From positions 1 to 31,758 of the forward strand of contig DNUE01000063.1 in NCBI GenBank assembly GCA_003508005.1: 31,758 nucleotides of DNA. The letters are read 5' to 3'. A program made the position numbers and the translations under genes. This document shows positions 23,540 to 31,269 of the stretch, piece after piece; the stretch's first letter is position 1; every line of letters starts with the position of its first letter. Under the pieces are notes generated by a model that was given only the letters and a program-made list of their open reading frames with translations, ran no database searches and had not been told where the DNA came from. The stretch comes from Desulfobulbaceae bacterium. Lineage in GTDB: Bacteria; Desulfobacterota; Desulfobulbia; Desulfobulbales; Desulfobulbaceae.

Positions 23540-26431
23540 TCACCTTGCCCTAGGCTCCTTGGCGTGTGCCGGCCTGAACACGATCTTGGCGGCCGCTCCC
23601 GGCTGCAGGTAGCGTGCGGCAAGGGCTGAAATCTCGGCGGCAGTGATGGCGGCAAAATCCCGCTCGATGGTCAGGGGCCAGGCCAACTGCTCCGGATGCC
23701 GGCTGGAGAGGGTCAGGACGGATTCCAGCCAGTAGCGGTTGGTCTTCATCATGTCTTTGATGGAGGTCAGCGACGGCCCCAGGGAACGGCGCAGCTCCTC
23801 CTCCTGCACCCCTTTTTCCCTCAACTCCGTGGCCAGGGCGACAACATGCTCCGCCAGTTCACCGGCCCGGGTGGGGTCAACGGTCAGCATGGCCCTGAGC
23901 GCCCCGTAGCCCGGCGCCACCCTGCTTGGTAGATTGTACACCGTGGTAGAATAGGCTGCCCCAAGCTTTTCCCTGATTTCCAGACGCAGCCGATCATCGA
24001 GCACCGCGGACAGGATGTTGAGCCTCCTGGTCAGGAAGATATCCCAGAAATCATCAGTGGGCCATGCCAGCACCACCAGGGCCTTGTCGATGGCGGTGGG
24101 CACCCGAACCTCCAGCTCCTTGCCCGCGGGAAAGGTCAAGCTCTCCCTGATCGGAGCCGGGGCCGGCGTCCGCTCAAGGGTCGCCAGATACCTGCCCGCC
24201 AGCGCCACAACCTCGTCTGGATGCACATCCCCGACTACTGTGAGCTCGAGGGGCCCCTGGACAAAGTGGGGCGAAAGCCAGGCCTGGACCTCGGAGAGGG
24301 CGAGAAGCATGAACTCCTCGCGTGGCGGCATGCCGTACCGGGCGTTGCCCCCGACCAGGAACCGCTCGCCCTGAAGCTGCAGCGCACCGTCCACCGAACT
24401 TTCCATCTGGTCGTACATCTGCCCGAACCGCTCCCGGCTGAGCTGATAGGCCTCTTCCCGGAAGGCCGGGTCCCGCAGCTGGGTCGTAATGAGCTGGAAG
24501 AGCAGTTCCATCTCGCCGGCAAGCCCCGCCCCGTTCAGGGAAAAACTCTCCTGGCCGACCCGGAAGGTGACCTCCACGGTACGTCCGGCCAGTGCCTCAT
24601 CCAGTTCCGCACGGGTCAGTCCACCCACCCCGCTCTCCCGCACCACCGCCTCGGCCAGCATGCCCAGTCCGGGCAGTGGCTCCGCAAGGCGTCCCTGGCC
24701 GAACTGGGCGGCAATAAGCACCTGGTTGGGCTGAAAGTCGGTAGCTTTGATGTTCAGCACCGTGCCGTTGCCGAACTGCACCCGCTCCGCGTCGATATCC
24801 GCCAGATATTCCCGCCGGGCTGCCGGTACCCCCTGGTCCGGAGTCGCTAGATAGGGGAAAGCGAGTTGGTCACCGCCGTCCCAGGGAGCGATCTCCTGCT
24901 GCTGGCTCTCGTTGAACGTTGCCAAAACCAGATCCTCGGCAGTGCCTTCTGTCGGGGCTATCCGGGCCGTGCCGGCAATCATGATCTCCCTGCCCGCCGG
25001 GGCCCAGAGGGACCGGAACAGGCTATTCGCCTCGCTCAGGGCAAGCCCTGAGATCACCGGCGCAAACAACTCCATGTCCTGTTGTGGCGAAAGAAACACT
25101 TCGTTGCGGTTCAGCTTGTCGATGATCTGGCCGGCGAGTTTCCTGCTGTCACGGCCGTCCTCGGTCTGGATGTTTTTTTCCAGCGCGGCCATGATCTTTT
25201 TTTTAGCCTGTGCAAGCTCCCGCTCGGAGAATCCTTCCTCCAGGGCCTGCCGCAGGGCGGTGTTGAGCAGCGCCAGCGCCGGCCGCCACTTTTCTCCATC
25301 GGTGGTGGCGGTCAGCGAGGCGTAGCCGAAACGGCCAAGGAATATGCCTGAATAGTTCGTGGCCTTGGTCAGGGGGCTGCCCGGCTGGCTGACCAGCCGC
25401 TTCAGCCTGTTGTTCATCAGGGTGGCGACCACATGTCTTTTGACCTCCTCGAACTGCCAGGCCAGCGAATCGTTGCGGGGCTTGGTATTCCAGCGGGCGC
25501 TTATGGAGACCTCGGTCTTGCCGAGTTCAGGCTCATGCATGGAGAGGACGGTGGTCGCTTCCTCGTCGACCTCCCCGTACTCAAAGCAGAGCGGCTGCGC
25601 CGGCGGCGCACTGAGGTGGCTGAACTGCCGCGCCACCAGTTTCGCCGCACTTTGCACGTCCACGGCGCCGACAATGACCAGAATCATGTTCTCCGGCCGG
25701 TACCATGCATCATAGAAGCTGCGCAGCATCGAGGCGTCCGCCCTGGTCAAGGCCTCCTCGGTACCGATGGGCATGCGCTCCGCCACCCTGGTGCCGGCAA
25801 ACGACGCGCGCATCTGCTTTTCGTACACCCGGTAGGCGGCCGAGTCCCTGGTCCGTTTTTCCGCCAGGATTATGCCCCGCTCCCGGTTTACCTCCTCCTC
25901 CAGAAGCAAAGCGCCGCGGGCATAATCGGCCATGACCAGGAGGCCCTCTTCCAGGTGCTTCGCGGTTCCGTCAGGGAGCAGGATGTTGTAGACGGTTTCG
26001 TCAAGCCCGGTATGGGCATTGGTGTCCGCGCCGAAACTCATGCCGATGGACTGGAAATATTCCACCAGGGTGCCGGGCGGATAATGGGTGGTCCCGTTGA
26101 ACAGCATGTGTTCGAGAAAGTGGGCATAGCCGCGCTGCTCGTCGGTTTCGTGCAGGGACCCGGCCTGGATGTTCAGGTAGAGGCCGACCCGGTCCTCGGG
26201 TTCGTGATTTTCCATGATCACGTAGCGGAACCCGTTGGCGAGCACTCCGAAAAACAGGGCGGGGTCAGGACGCAGGTCGCTGCGGTCCTGGGGCCATCCC
26301 TTCGAAATACAGGGCTGTTCGGTAGCACGAGAGGCGTCGGGCAATTCCGGCGCGGCACAGCCGGCCAGGACCAGGACAGCCAGGAGAGCGATGACGAAAC
26401 GATAGGCTTGGGGCGGAAAGAGAGGTTTCAT
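23540..26431 (-). CDS. M16 family zinc peptidase lipoprotein (pitrilysin-like)
   Basis: A 963-residue envelope protein with a lipoprotein signal (lipobox VLAGC, Cys25). The first M16 domain has the inverted zinc motif HFLEH (104-108) and the distal ligand Glu184 in VNRERG, 76 residues after the second His, as in active pitrilysins. The following M16 domains lack a zinc site, as usual for the inactive half of the clamshell. The family degrades peptides of limited size. A GAGGAGAAG ribosome site precedes the ATG at 26431. It is monocistronic and divergent from the SDR gene, and ends nine bases from the USP stop. Cleavage specificity and whether it faces the periplasm from the inner or outer membrane cannot be told. 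Confidence 0.93.
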   Translation of the reverse strand: MKPLFPPQAYRFVIALLAVLVLAGCAAPELPDASRATEQPCISKGWPQDRSDLRPDPALFFGVLANGFRYVIMENHEPEDRVGLYLNIQAGSLHETDEQRGYAHFLEHMLFNGTTHYPPGTLVEYFQSIGMSFGADTNAHTGLDETVYNILLPDGTAKHLEEGLLVMADYARGALLLEEEVNRERGIILAEKRTRDSAAYRVYEKQMRASFAGTRVAERMPIGTEEALTRADASMLRSFYDAWYRPENMILVIVGAVDVQSAAKLVARQFSHLSAPPAQPLCFEYGEVDEEATTVLSMHEPELGKTEVSISARWNTKPRNDSLAWQFEEVKRHVVATLMNNRLKRLVSQPGSPLTKATNYSGIFLGRFGYASLTATTDGEKWRPALALLNTALRQALEEGFSERELAQAKKKIMAALEKNIQTEDGRDSRKLAGQIIDKLNRNEVFLSPQQDMELFAPVISGLALSEANSLFRSLWAPAGREIMIAGTARIAPTEGTAEDLVLATFNESQQQEIAPWDGGDQLAFPYLATPDQGVPAARREYLADIDAERVQFGNGTVLNIKATDFQPNQVLIAAQFGQGRLAEPLPGLGMLAEAVVRESGVGGLTRAELDEALAGRTVEVTFRVGQESFSLNGAGLAGEMELLFQLITTQLRDPAFREEAYQLSRERFGQMYDQMESSVDGALQLQGERFLVGGNARYGMPPREEFMLLALSEVQAWLSPHFVQGPLELTVVGDVHPDEVVALAGRYLATLERTPAPAPIRESLTFPAGKELEVRVPTAIDKALVVLAWPTDDFWDIFLTRRLNILSAVLDDRLRLEIREKLGAAYSTTVYNLPSRVAPGYGALRAMLTVDPTRAGELAEHVVALATELREKGVQEEELRRSLGPSLTSIKDMMKTNRYWLESVLTLSSRHPEQLAWPLTIERDFAAITAAEISALAARYLQPGAAAKIVFRPAHAKEPRAR

Positions 26432-26520
26432 TCTTCTCCTCTTTTCAGTATAAGGTAAAGTGCTGATCGCCGTAGATCCGTTTCCAGCAGACTATAAGAA
26501 CCCTGCTCCGGAGTAGCAAC

Positions 26521-27348
26521 ATGAAGATACGAGGCAAGAACGCACTGGTGGCCGGCGCGACCCGGGGGGTCGGCCTGGCCATTGCCCGAAAGCTCGCTGC
26601 CGGCGGAGCGCGGCTGATCATGCCCTGGTTTGACTGGCCGGAGGATGCCGCGGCCGTCGCTGCGGAATTTGCCCGCCGCTCGCCGGACCACATTCTGGTC
26701 CAAACCGATCTTCGCAATCATGATGAGGTGGCCAGTTTGCTGCAAACCGTGCGCAGGACCTGCGGCAGCCTGCACATCCTGGTCAACAATATCGAACGGG
26801 GCGGCATGCCGGTGATTCACGGCTCCTATGACCGGGAAATCAACCAGGAGCAGTGGCAGCTGGAAATGGACACTACCCTGCTGGCGAAACGCCTCCTTTT
26901 TGAAGCCGCCCTCCCCCTCCTGCGGGAGGCAGGACAGGCCACGGTCATCAATATCTCCTCCATCGCCGCCCTGGTCGGCAGGTCCGGACCTGCCGGCCTT
27001 GTCTTCAGCGACGGCTACGCCGCGGCCAACCGGGGCGTCTCCTCGCTCACCGCCACCTGGGCCCGGATCGGGGCGCCCGCCATCACGGTCAACGAACTGA
27101 TGCTGGGCCTGATTGATACCCGGCACGGCAAAGGGACCAGGGGCTGGCAGGCCCTGAAGCCGGCAGAGCGGCAGCGGCTGCTCACCCATACTTTGCTGGC
27201 AAGGACCGGCAGGCCTGACGAGGCGGCCCGGGCGGTTCTCTTTCTGATCAGGGAAGCAGAGTTTATGACCGGAAGCGTTCTCCGGCTGGACGGAGGGTAT
27301 GTGCTGGGCGGAGACGAGGTGCCGGATATGCCCGGGGGCGAACTCTAA
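26521..27348 (+). CDS. Short-chain dehydrogenase/reductase family protein lacking catalytic Lys
   Basis: A 275-residue Rossmann-fold protein of the classical SDR type. It has the cofactor motif as AGATRGVG (11-18), a DL..HDEV segment, VNN at 88-90 and the active-site Ser in INISSIAA (146-147). The YxxxK motif reads YAAAN (Tyr166, Asn170), so the lysine that binds the nicotinamide ribose and lowers the Tyr pKa is missing; the family's structural Asn in helix 4 also seems replaced (MDTTLLAK). The C-terminal R.GRPDEAA.AVLFLI and LRLDGGYVLGG are as in FabG-like enzymes. It may be a non-canonical or inactive reductase. GGAG lies seven bases before ATG 26521. Substrate unknown. Confidence 0.85.
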   Translation: MKIRGKNALVAGATRGVGLAIARKLAAGGARLIMPWFDWPEDAAAVAAEFARRSPDHILVQTDLRNHDEVASLLQTVRRTCGSLHILVNNIERGGMPVIHGSYDREINQEQWQLEMDTTLLAKRLLFEAALPLLREAGQATVINISSIAALVGRSGPAGLVFSDGYAAANRGVSSLTATWARIGAPAITVNELMLGLIDTRHGKGTRGWQALKPAERQRLLTHTLLARTGRPDEAARAVLFLIREAEFMTGSVLRLDGGYVLGGDEVPDMPGGEL

Positions 27349-27434
27349 AGGGCAAGCTCAAGTTGCTGCGCTCCAGGAGGGATGCGAGACAGAATTTTCC
27401 GAAAACCCTGACCCTTATGCACGACTAGCATAGG

Positions 27435-27481
27435 GATGGCTCAGCAAAAAGCCCCAGATGGGGAGTTTTTTCGACGCCATC
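27435..27481. terminator. Bidirectional terminator hairpin between SDR and small acidic gene
   Basis: CCCC-AGAT-GGGG flanked by AAAAA and TTTTTT tracts (27446-27471), enclosed in a longer repeat GATGGC (27435-27440) and GCCATC (27476-27481). It ends SDR transcription and, read from the other side, that of the rpmB pair; its last two bases overlap the stop codon of the minus-strand gene. The extended arms suggest a repeat-family hairpin. Confidence 0.7.
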
Positions 27482-27740
27482 ACCCATCAAGAACCCAGTC
27501 GGGAAGGTGGCGCAGGATATATTCGCTGACTGCATCCTTTTCTTCCGCCTTGCTGACAGGTCCGACCGCGGCCATGGTTTCGTCAAAATCAAACCAGCAG
27601 AGTTCCACGTCCTTGTGGTCGTAGACGGTCAGGATGCGATGGTTCGGTCGCTCGATGTCCTCCTCCTCCTGGATGGCGGCAACGATTTTCACCGCCTCCT
27701 CGTAGGGGAGATAACGGATTTCTTGCTCGTCAGTGCTCAT
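27480..27740 (-). CDS. Small acidic protein of unknown function
   Basis: An 86-residue protein not assigned to a family. It is strongly acidic (EEEDIE, DVELCWFDFDETM), has no signal peptide or membrane segment, and reads like a compact alpha/beta fold: YLPYEEAVKIVAAIQEEE helix, HRILTVYDHKDVELCWF strands, then a DAVSEYILRHL helix. It begins 78 bases after the rpmB stop in the same direction, so it may be read through from rpmB, but no clear ribosome site precedes the ATG. Coding is supported by the sensible amino-acid composition and by the terminator placed at its stop; no function is proposed. Confidence 0.6.
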   Translation of the reverse strand: MSTDEQEIRYLPYEEAVKIVAAIQEEEDIERPNHRILTVYDHKDVELCWFDFDETMAAVGPVSKAEEKDAVSEYILRHLPDWVLDG

Positions 27741-27818
27741 AGCGGCTACAGGGTCGGGGCATCAATGAAAAGGGCGGGAGGCAACCTCAGCATGCCCTTG
27801 CTGTTTCCAATAATGGGA

Positions 27819-28013
27819 TCAGGCAGGCTTGATCACTGCGCCGGAACGGATGCAGCGGGTGCAGACATTGATCCGCACCGTGCTGCCGCTGGCGTTGACC
27901 GCCCGGACATTCTGCAGGTTCGGCAGCCACCGGCGCCGGGTCTTGTTGTTCGCATGACTGACATTGTTGCCGGTCAATGGTCCCTTTCCACAAATATCAC
28001 ATACGCGTGCCAT
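27819..28013 (-). CDS. rpmB: 50S ribosomal protein L28
   Basis: Ribosomal protein of 64 residues in the large subunit. MARVCDICGKGPLTGNNVSHANNKTRRRWLPNLQ is split here by family features: N-terminal CDICGKGP, central SHANNKT, then NVCTRCIRSG near the end. The two CxxC pairs (CDIC, CTRC) make it the zinc-binding C+ form. ATG at 28013 gives the usual N-terminus; an in-frame GTG lies one codon upstream. A GGGAG ribosome site precedes it by eight bases. It stands apart from rpmG. Confidence 0.97.
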   Translation of the reverse strand: MARVCDICGKGPLTGNNVSHANNKTRRRWLPNLQNVRAVNASGSTVRINVCTRCIRSGAVIKPA

Positions 28014-28055
28014 CACTATATCTCCCTAAACAAGGTAATATTTTTTAAAAAAAAT

Positions 28056-28084
28056 AATATAACGTGATCGCCTCTATAAAACAA
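28056..28084 (-). promoter_or_regulatory. Candidate promoter of rpmB
   Basis: On the minus strand TTGTTT (28084-28079) and TATATT (28061-28056) are 17 bases apart, with an AT-rich stretch downstream. The start would lie near 28050, giving a leader of under 40 bases. Confidence 0.5.
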
Positions 28085-28182
28085 GATTTTTTCCCCGCAA
28101 CCCTCTTTTTTTGCAAAAGAATGCCTTAAAAGATGGGCAAGGGCCGGCACTTTCCTCCCTTGCCTGCCGGCAGGACCATGGT

Positions 28183-28197
28183 TATTGATTATCAATA
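28183..28197. promoter_or_regulatory. Perfect 15-bp palindrome between rpmB and resB
   Basis: TATTGAT and ATCAATA surround a single T. The 7-1-7 layout resembles sites of dimeric regulators such as Fur-family proteins, but the bases do not match a known consensus. A second perfect palindrome, CCTGCCGGCAGG, lies at 28163-28174. Either could control the cytochrome-maturation genes downstream. Confidence 0.4.
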
Positions 28198-28218
28198 CCA
28201 GAATGTACCCCTTTCCTG

Positions 28219-28247
28219 TTGACAGGAACAGCACTGCATGGTAGCAA
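28219..28247 (+). promoter_or_regulatory. Possible promoter of resB
   Basis: A perfect TTGACA (28219-28224) is followed after 17 bases by TAGCAA, a poor -10. It sits about 35 bases downstream of the centre of the 15-bp palindrome. If real, translation must start further downstream, in keeping with ATG 28309. Confidence 0.35.
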
Positions 28248-28308
28248 AATCCTTCCGGCTGTGAATGCAAACAACCATCACCAGACCAATCTTATCTTCG
28301 CACCTTCA

Positions 28309-29661
28309 ATGGCTGAAAACAAAAAAAATCCGGTGTGGGAGCTTTTCTCCTCGGTCAGGCTGGCCCTGTTCCTCCTCTTTACCATGGCGGCGACCTCCAT
28401 TATCGGCACCATCATCCTGCAAAACCAACCCTCCAACTTCTACGTAGAGCATTACGGCGCCAATATGGCCAGGTTCATGCAGGCGTTGGATGTTCCTGAC
28501 ATGTACAATTCCTGGTGGTTCATGGTCATCCTGACCCTGTTCAGCCTGAATCTCATTGTCTGCAGCCTGGAGCGCATCCCCAACGCCTGGCGGCTCGTGA
28601 CCATGGACAACCTGGCGGCCGAGCCCGAGGGCTTGAAAAAAATGGGACTGCACAGGAGCATCCCGCTGGGCGGACCGCTCCCCGTAGCTGTAAACAAGAC
28701 TGCGGCCCTCCTGGCCGGCAAGGGCTGGAAAGCAGAACGCCGCGACCTGGATGGAGCCACCCTGCTCTTTGCCCAGAAAGGCGCCTGGACCCGTTTCGGG
28801 GTCTACATCGTCCATACGAGCATCCTGATCATCCTTATCGGCTCGCTCATCGGTTCGCCCCGGGTCGCCAAGGACATCCTCAAAAACCCCTTCTACGCCT
28901 TCAAGGGGAGCGTCAATATTCCCGAAACCCAGCAAACGGATGTCATCTATTCCTTCCTGGAAGGCGTCGGCCAGCTGCCGCTCGGCTTCACCGTCCGCTG
29001 CGACTTTTTTACTATTGACTACTATCCCAACGGCATGCCCAAGGAGTACCTGTCCAAGCTTACCGTAATCGAGGACGGCAAGGTCGTGCTCCAGCAGGAC
29101 GTGGAGGTGAATAAGCCCCTGATCTACAAGGGGATAACCTTCTACCAGTCCAGTTATCAGCCCTATGAAGATTTCATCATCACGGTCAGGAACAACAGGA
29201 CCGGAGCCAGCACAACGGAACTGATCCCTCCCGCCATCGAGGTCCCATGGAAAGAAGGAGGGGCGCGTTTTGGCGTCATCAACATGGAAGCCCGGGGCGA
29301 GGCGGTCAGCCGGATCAAGATCTGGTTTACCGACGACCAGGGGGAGCCTTCGAAATTCTGGCTGGAGCCCGGACGAGAGGCCCTCATCAAGCGCTCCACT
29401 GGCGATTACACCTTTTCCGCCAAGCAGCTCTACGCCACCGGCCTGCAGGTGGCCAAGGACCCCGGCGTGTGGTGGGTGTACGGAGGCTGCGGCCTGATGC
29501 TCCTTGGCCTTATGGTGGCATTTTTCATGTCGCACCGAAAGGTATGGGTGTTGGTCAGCGAGGAGCGGGGCAAGGTCACCGTTCTCTTTGCCGGCAACGC
29601 CAACAAGAATAAGCTGGGTTTCGAAAAGACCTTTGCCGAACTGGCCGACAGCCTGCGGTAA
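28309..29661 (+). CDS. resB: Cytochrome c biogenesis protein ResB (Ccs1)
   Basis: Inner-membrane protein of 450 residues, one half of the system II heme delivery and ligation complex that attaches heme to periplasmic apocytochromes c. Four membrane segments are visible (about 18-37, 68-86, 163-183 and near 385-408), with a large periplasmic part between the last two containing FTVRCDFFTIDYYPNGMPKEYLSKL and ITFYQSSYQPYEDF, typical ResB motifs. SSVRLALFLLFTMAATSIIGT at the N-terminus is also characteristic. ATG at 28309 is chosen on family N-termini; it has no evident ribosome site, and GTG at 28261 or TTG at 28219 in the same frame cannot be excluded. It is followed by ccsB after 63 bases. Confidence 0.92.
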   Translation: MAENKKNPVWELFSSVRLALFLLFTMAATSIIGTIILQNQPSNFYVEHYGANMARFMQALDVPDMYNSWWFMVILTLFSLNLIVCSLERIPNAWRLVTMDNLAAEPEGLKKMGLHRSIPLGGPLPVAVNKTAALLAGKGWKAERRDLDGATLLFAQKGAWTRFGVYIVHTSILIILIGSLIGSPRVAKDILKNPFYAFKGSVNIPETQQTDVIYSFLEGVGQLPLGFTVRCDFFTIDYYPNGMPKEYLSKLTVIEDGKVVLQQDVEVNKPLIYKGITFYQSSYQPYEDFIITVRNNRTGASTTELIPPAIEVPWKEGGARFGVINMEARGEAVSRIKIWFTDDQGEPSKFWLEPGREALIKRSTGDYTFSAKQLYATGLQVAKDPGVWWVYGGCGLMLLGLMVAFFMSHRKVWVLVSEERGKVTVLFAGNANKNKLGFEKTFAELADSLR

Positions 29662-29724
29662 CCGGTGGTCCTCATGGCGAACCCCGTGCTTGTAACCGAT
29701 TATCTCCTATAATAACAGGAAAAT

Positions 29725-30576
29725 ATGAACAGTTCGCAACTCTTCGGATTCACAACCCTGCTCTACCTGTTGTCGTCCGCCGTGTACATTGCCCTCTTTG
29801 TCTTCAAGAATAAAAAGATCGGCGCCGCGGGCACCGTCCTGGCCATCGCCGGTGTACTGGCCCAGACCGTTGCCCTGGGACTCCGCTGGGAGGAATCCTA
29901 TGACCTGGGGATCGGCCATGCCCCCTTGACCAACATGTACGAGTCCCTGGTCTTCTTTTCCTGGTGCACGGCCCTCTTTTACCTCTTCATGGAATTCAAG
30001 TTCAAGAACAGGGTGATCGGCGCCTTTGTCATGCCCTTCGCCTTTGTCGCCATGGCCTACGCATCGTTCGCCAAGGGTATGAACCAGGAGATCACCCCCC
30101 TCATTCCCGCCCTGCAGTCCAACTGGCTCATCGCCCACGTCGTCACCTGCTTTATCGGCTACGGCGCCTTTACCATGGCCGGCGGCCTTGGGGTCATGTA
30201 CCTGCTGAAAAAGTCGGCCCTGGAAAAGGGCCTGACCAGGGAAACCCTGACCGGATCCCTTCCTGACCTGCGGGTGACTGACGATATAACCCACAAAACG
30301 ATTGTCTTCGGTTTTCTCTGGCTTTCCGCCGGCATTATCACCGGGGCGGTCTGGGCCAATGAGGCCTGGGGCACCTACTGGAGCTGGGACCCCAAGGAAA
30401 CCTGGTCGATCATCACCTGGTTCATCTACGCCTCCACCCTGCACGCCCGCTTTACCAGGGGCTGGAGCGGCAGCCGCATCGCCTGGCTGGCGATCATCGG
30501 CTTTGTCTCGGTCTTCTTCACCTATTTCGGCGTGAATTATCTGCTGGCCGGTCTGCACAGTTACGGACAGAGCTGA
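29725..30576 (+). CDS. ccsB: Cytochrome c biogenesis protein CcsB/CcsA (WWD heme-handling)
   Basis: Inner-membrane partner of ResB in system II cytochrome c maturation; it moves heme across the membrane and presents it for attachment. The 283 residues form about eight hydrophobic helices. The tryptophan-rich WWD signature is intact (WGTYWSWDPKETWSIITW, near residue 214-231). Candidate heme-ligand histidines are in NWLIAHV, STLHARF and AGLHSYG, as known for the family. AGGA lies at 29717-29720 before ATG 29725. Named CcsA or ResC in other nomenclatures. Confidence 0.95.
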   Translation: MNSSQLFGFTTLLYLLSSAVYIALFVFKNKKIGAAGTVLAIAGVLAQTVALGLRWEESYDLGIGHAPLTNMYESLVFFSWCTALFYLFMEFKFKNRVIGAFVMPFAFVAMAYASFAKGMNQEITPLIPALQSNWLIAHVVTCFIGYGAFTMAGGLGVMYLLKKSALEKGLTRETLTGSLPDLRVTDDITHKTIVFGFLWLSAGIITGAVWANEAWGTYWSWDPKETWSIITWFIYASTLHARFTRGWSGSRIAWLAIIGFVSVFFTYFGVNYLLAGLHSYGQS

Positions 30577-30620
30577 TTAACTGTATGTAATAACTACATA
30601 TCACCAGGGATATTCACGGC

Positions 30621-30665
30621 TTGACAAGGACAGGAAAAGCCATTATAAAATACATTCATTGAATG
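30621..30665 (+). promoter_or_regulatory. Strong promoter of the cytochrome gene with palindrome at the start site
   Basis: Perfect TTGACA (30621-30626), 17-base spacer, TATAAA (30644-30649). CATTCA-T-TGAATG (30653-30665) lies across the expected transcription start, where a bound regulator could block initiation. Confidence 0.7.
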
Positions 30666-30714
30666 CATATTCAGTTTCCCAGTTGACCTTTTCCAATAAC
30701 TCAAAGGAGGAACA

Positions 30715-31032
30715 ATGAAAAAAGCAATCATTTACAGCGTTGCGGTGGCTTTCCTGTGCGTTGCTGGCTTTGCCGGCATGTCCATGGCTGCTGACGACAA
30801 GGGACCTGCCGAGATCACCTTGAAGACTGCCGAAGGCAAGAAGCCTGCTGTATTCCCGCATGCAAAGCATCAGGAAAAACAGGAGTGCGACTTGTGCCAT
30901 AAGGCAGCGAGTTACACCCCCGGCGCCTGGACCAAGGAAACCGGTCATGCTCAGTGCCAGACATGCCACAAGGAAAACGAAAACAAAGAGCTGGCGAAGT
31001 GCAAGACCTGCCATCCCGGCGCTGACAAGTAA
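30715..31032 (+). CDS. Periplasmic triheme cytochrome c (c7/c3 family)
   Basis: A 105-residue secreted electron carrier. Residues 1-25 are a signal peptide (cut after SMA). The mature part has three CXXCH heme sites: CDLCH (58-62), CQTCH (81-85) and CKTCH (96-100). Further His residues at 49, 52 and 78 could give all three hemes bis-His ligation, matching the triheme cytochromes c7 rather than tetraheme c3. Lysine content is high, as in the periplasmic cytochromes that exchange electrons with hydrogenases or metal reductases. A perfect AAAGGAGG ribosome site at 30703-30710, a strong promoter and a strong terminator suggest high expression as a single-gene unit. ResB/CcsB just upstream would attach its hemes. 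Confidence 0.95.
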   Translation: MKKAIIYSVAVAFLCVAGFAGMSMAADDKGPAEITLKTAEGKKPAVFPHAKHQEKQECDLCHKAASYTPGAWTKETGHAQCQTCHKENENKELAKCKTCHPGADK

Positions 31033-31065
31033 GTACTCCGCTCCAGATCGATCCAGTTGCAAAAA

Positions 31066-31093
31066 GGGCTGCCCATCCGGGCAGCCCTTTTTT
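31066..31093 (+). terminator. Intrinsic terminator of the cytochrome gene
   Basis: Perfect 9-bp stem GGGCTGCCC/GGGCAGCCC with loop ATCC, followed by six T and preceded by five A. Confidence 0.93.
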
Positions 31094-31120
31094 ATTTGCG
31101 ATAACCACTGATCCTCAGTT

Positions 31121-31156
31121 ATTCCGATTCCGATCCCGATTCCGATACCGACCCCG
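31121..31156. repeat. Degenerate hexanucleotide tandem repeat
   Basis: Six consecutive units of ATTCCG or close variants: ATTCCG, ATTCCG, ATCCCG, ATTCCG, ATACCG, ACCCCG, in the space between the cytochrome terminator and pstB. It does not encode a protein in any likely frame. Confidence 0.8.
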
Positions 31157-31240
31157 ATGGTTGTCCTTGCCTTTCTCTTTTATGCTTTACCATCGGATGG
31201 TAAGATGTGCCGCACTCACCCCCCAGCTGCAAACTCCCAA

Positions 31241-31268
31241 CTGATAACTGCTGACTGCTGACTGCAAA
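31241..31268. repeat. Degenerate heptanucleotide tandem repeat
   Basis: Four units: CTGATAA, CTGCTGA, CTGCTGA, CTGCAAA. It ends one base before the stop codon of pstB. Confidence 0.6.
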
Positions 31269-31269
31269 A

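Noticed and set aside
28187..28194. TTGAT...ATCAA considered as an FNR/Crp site
   Set aside because: FNR half-sites are separated by four bases; here only one base lies between them.
31121..31268. Short tandem repeats considered as a CRISPR array
   Set aside because: Units of 6-7 bases directly abut each other; there are no spacers and no cas genes.
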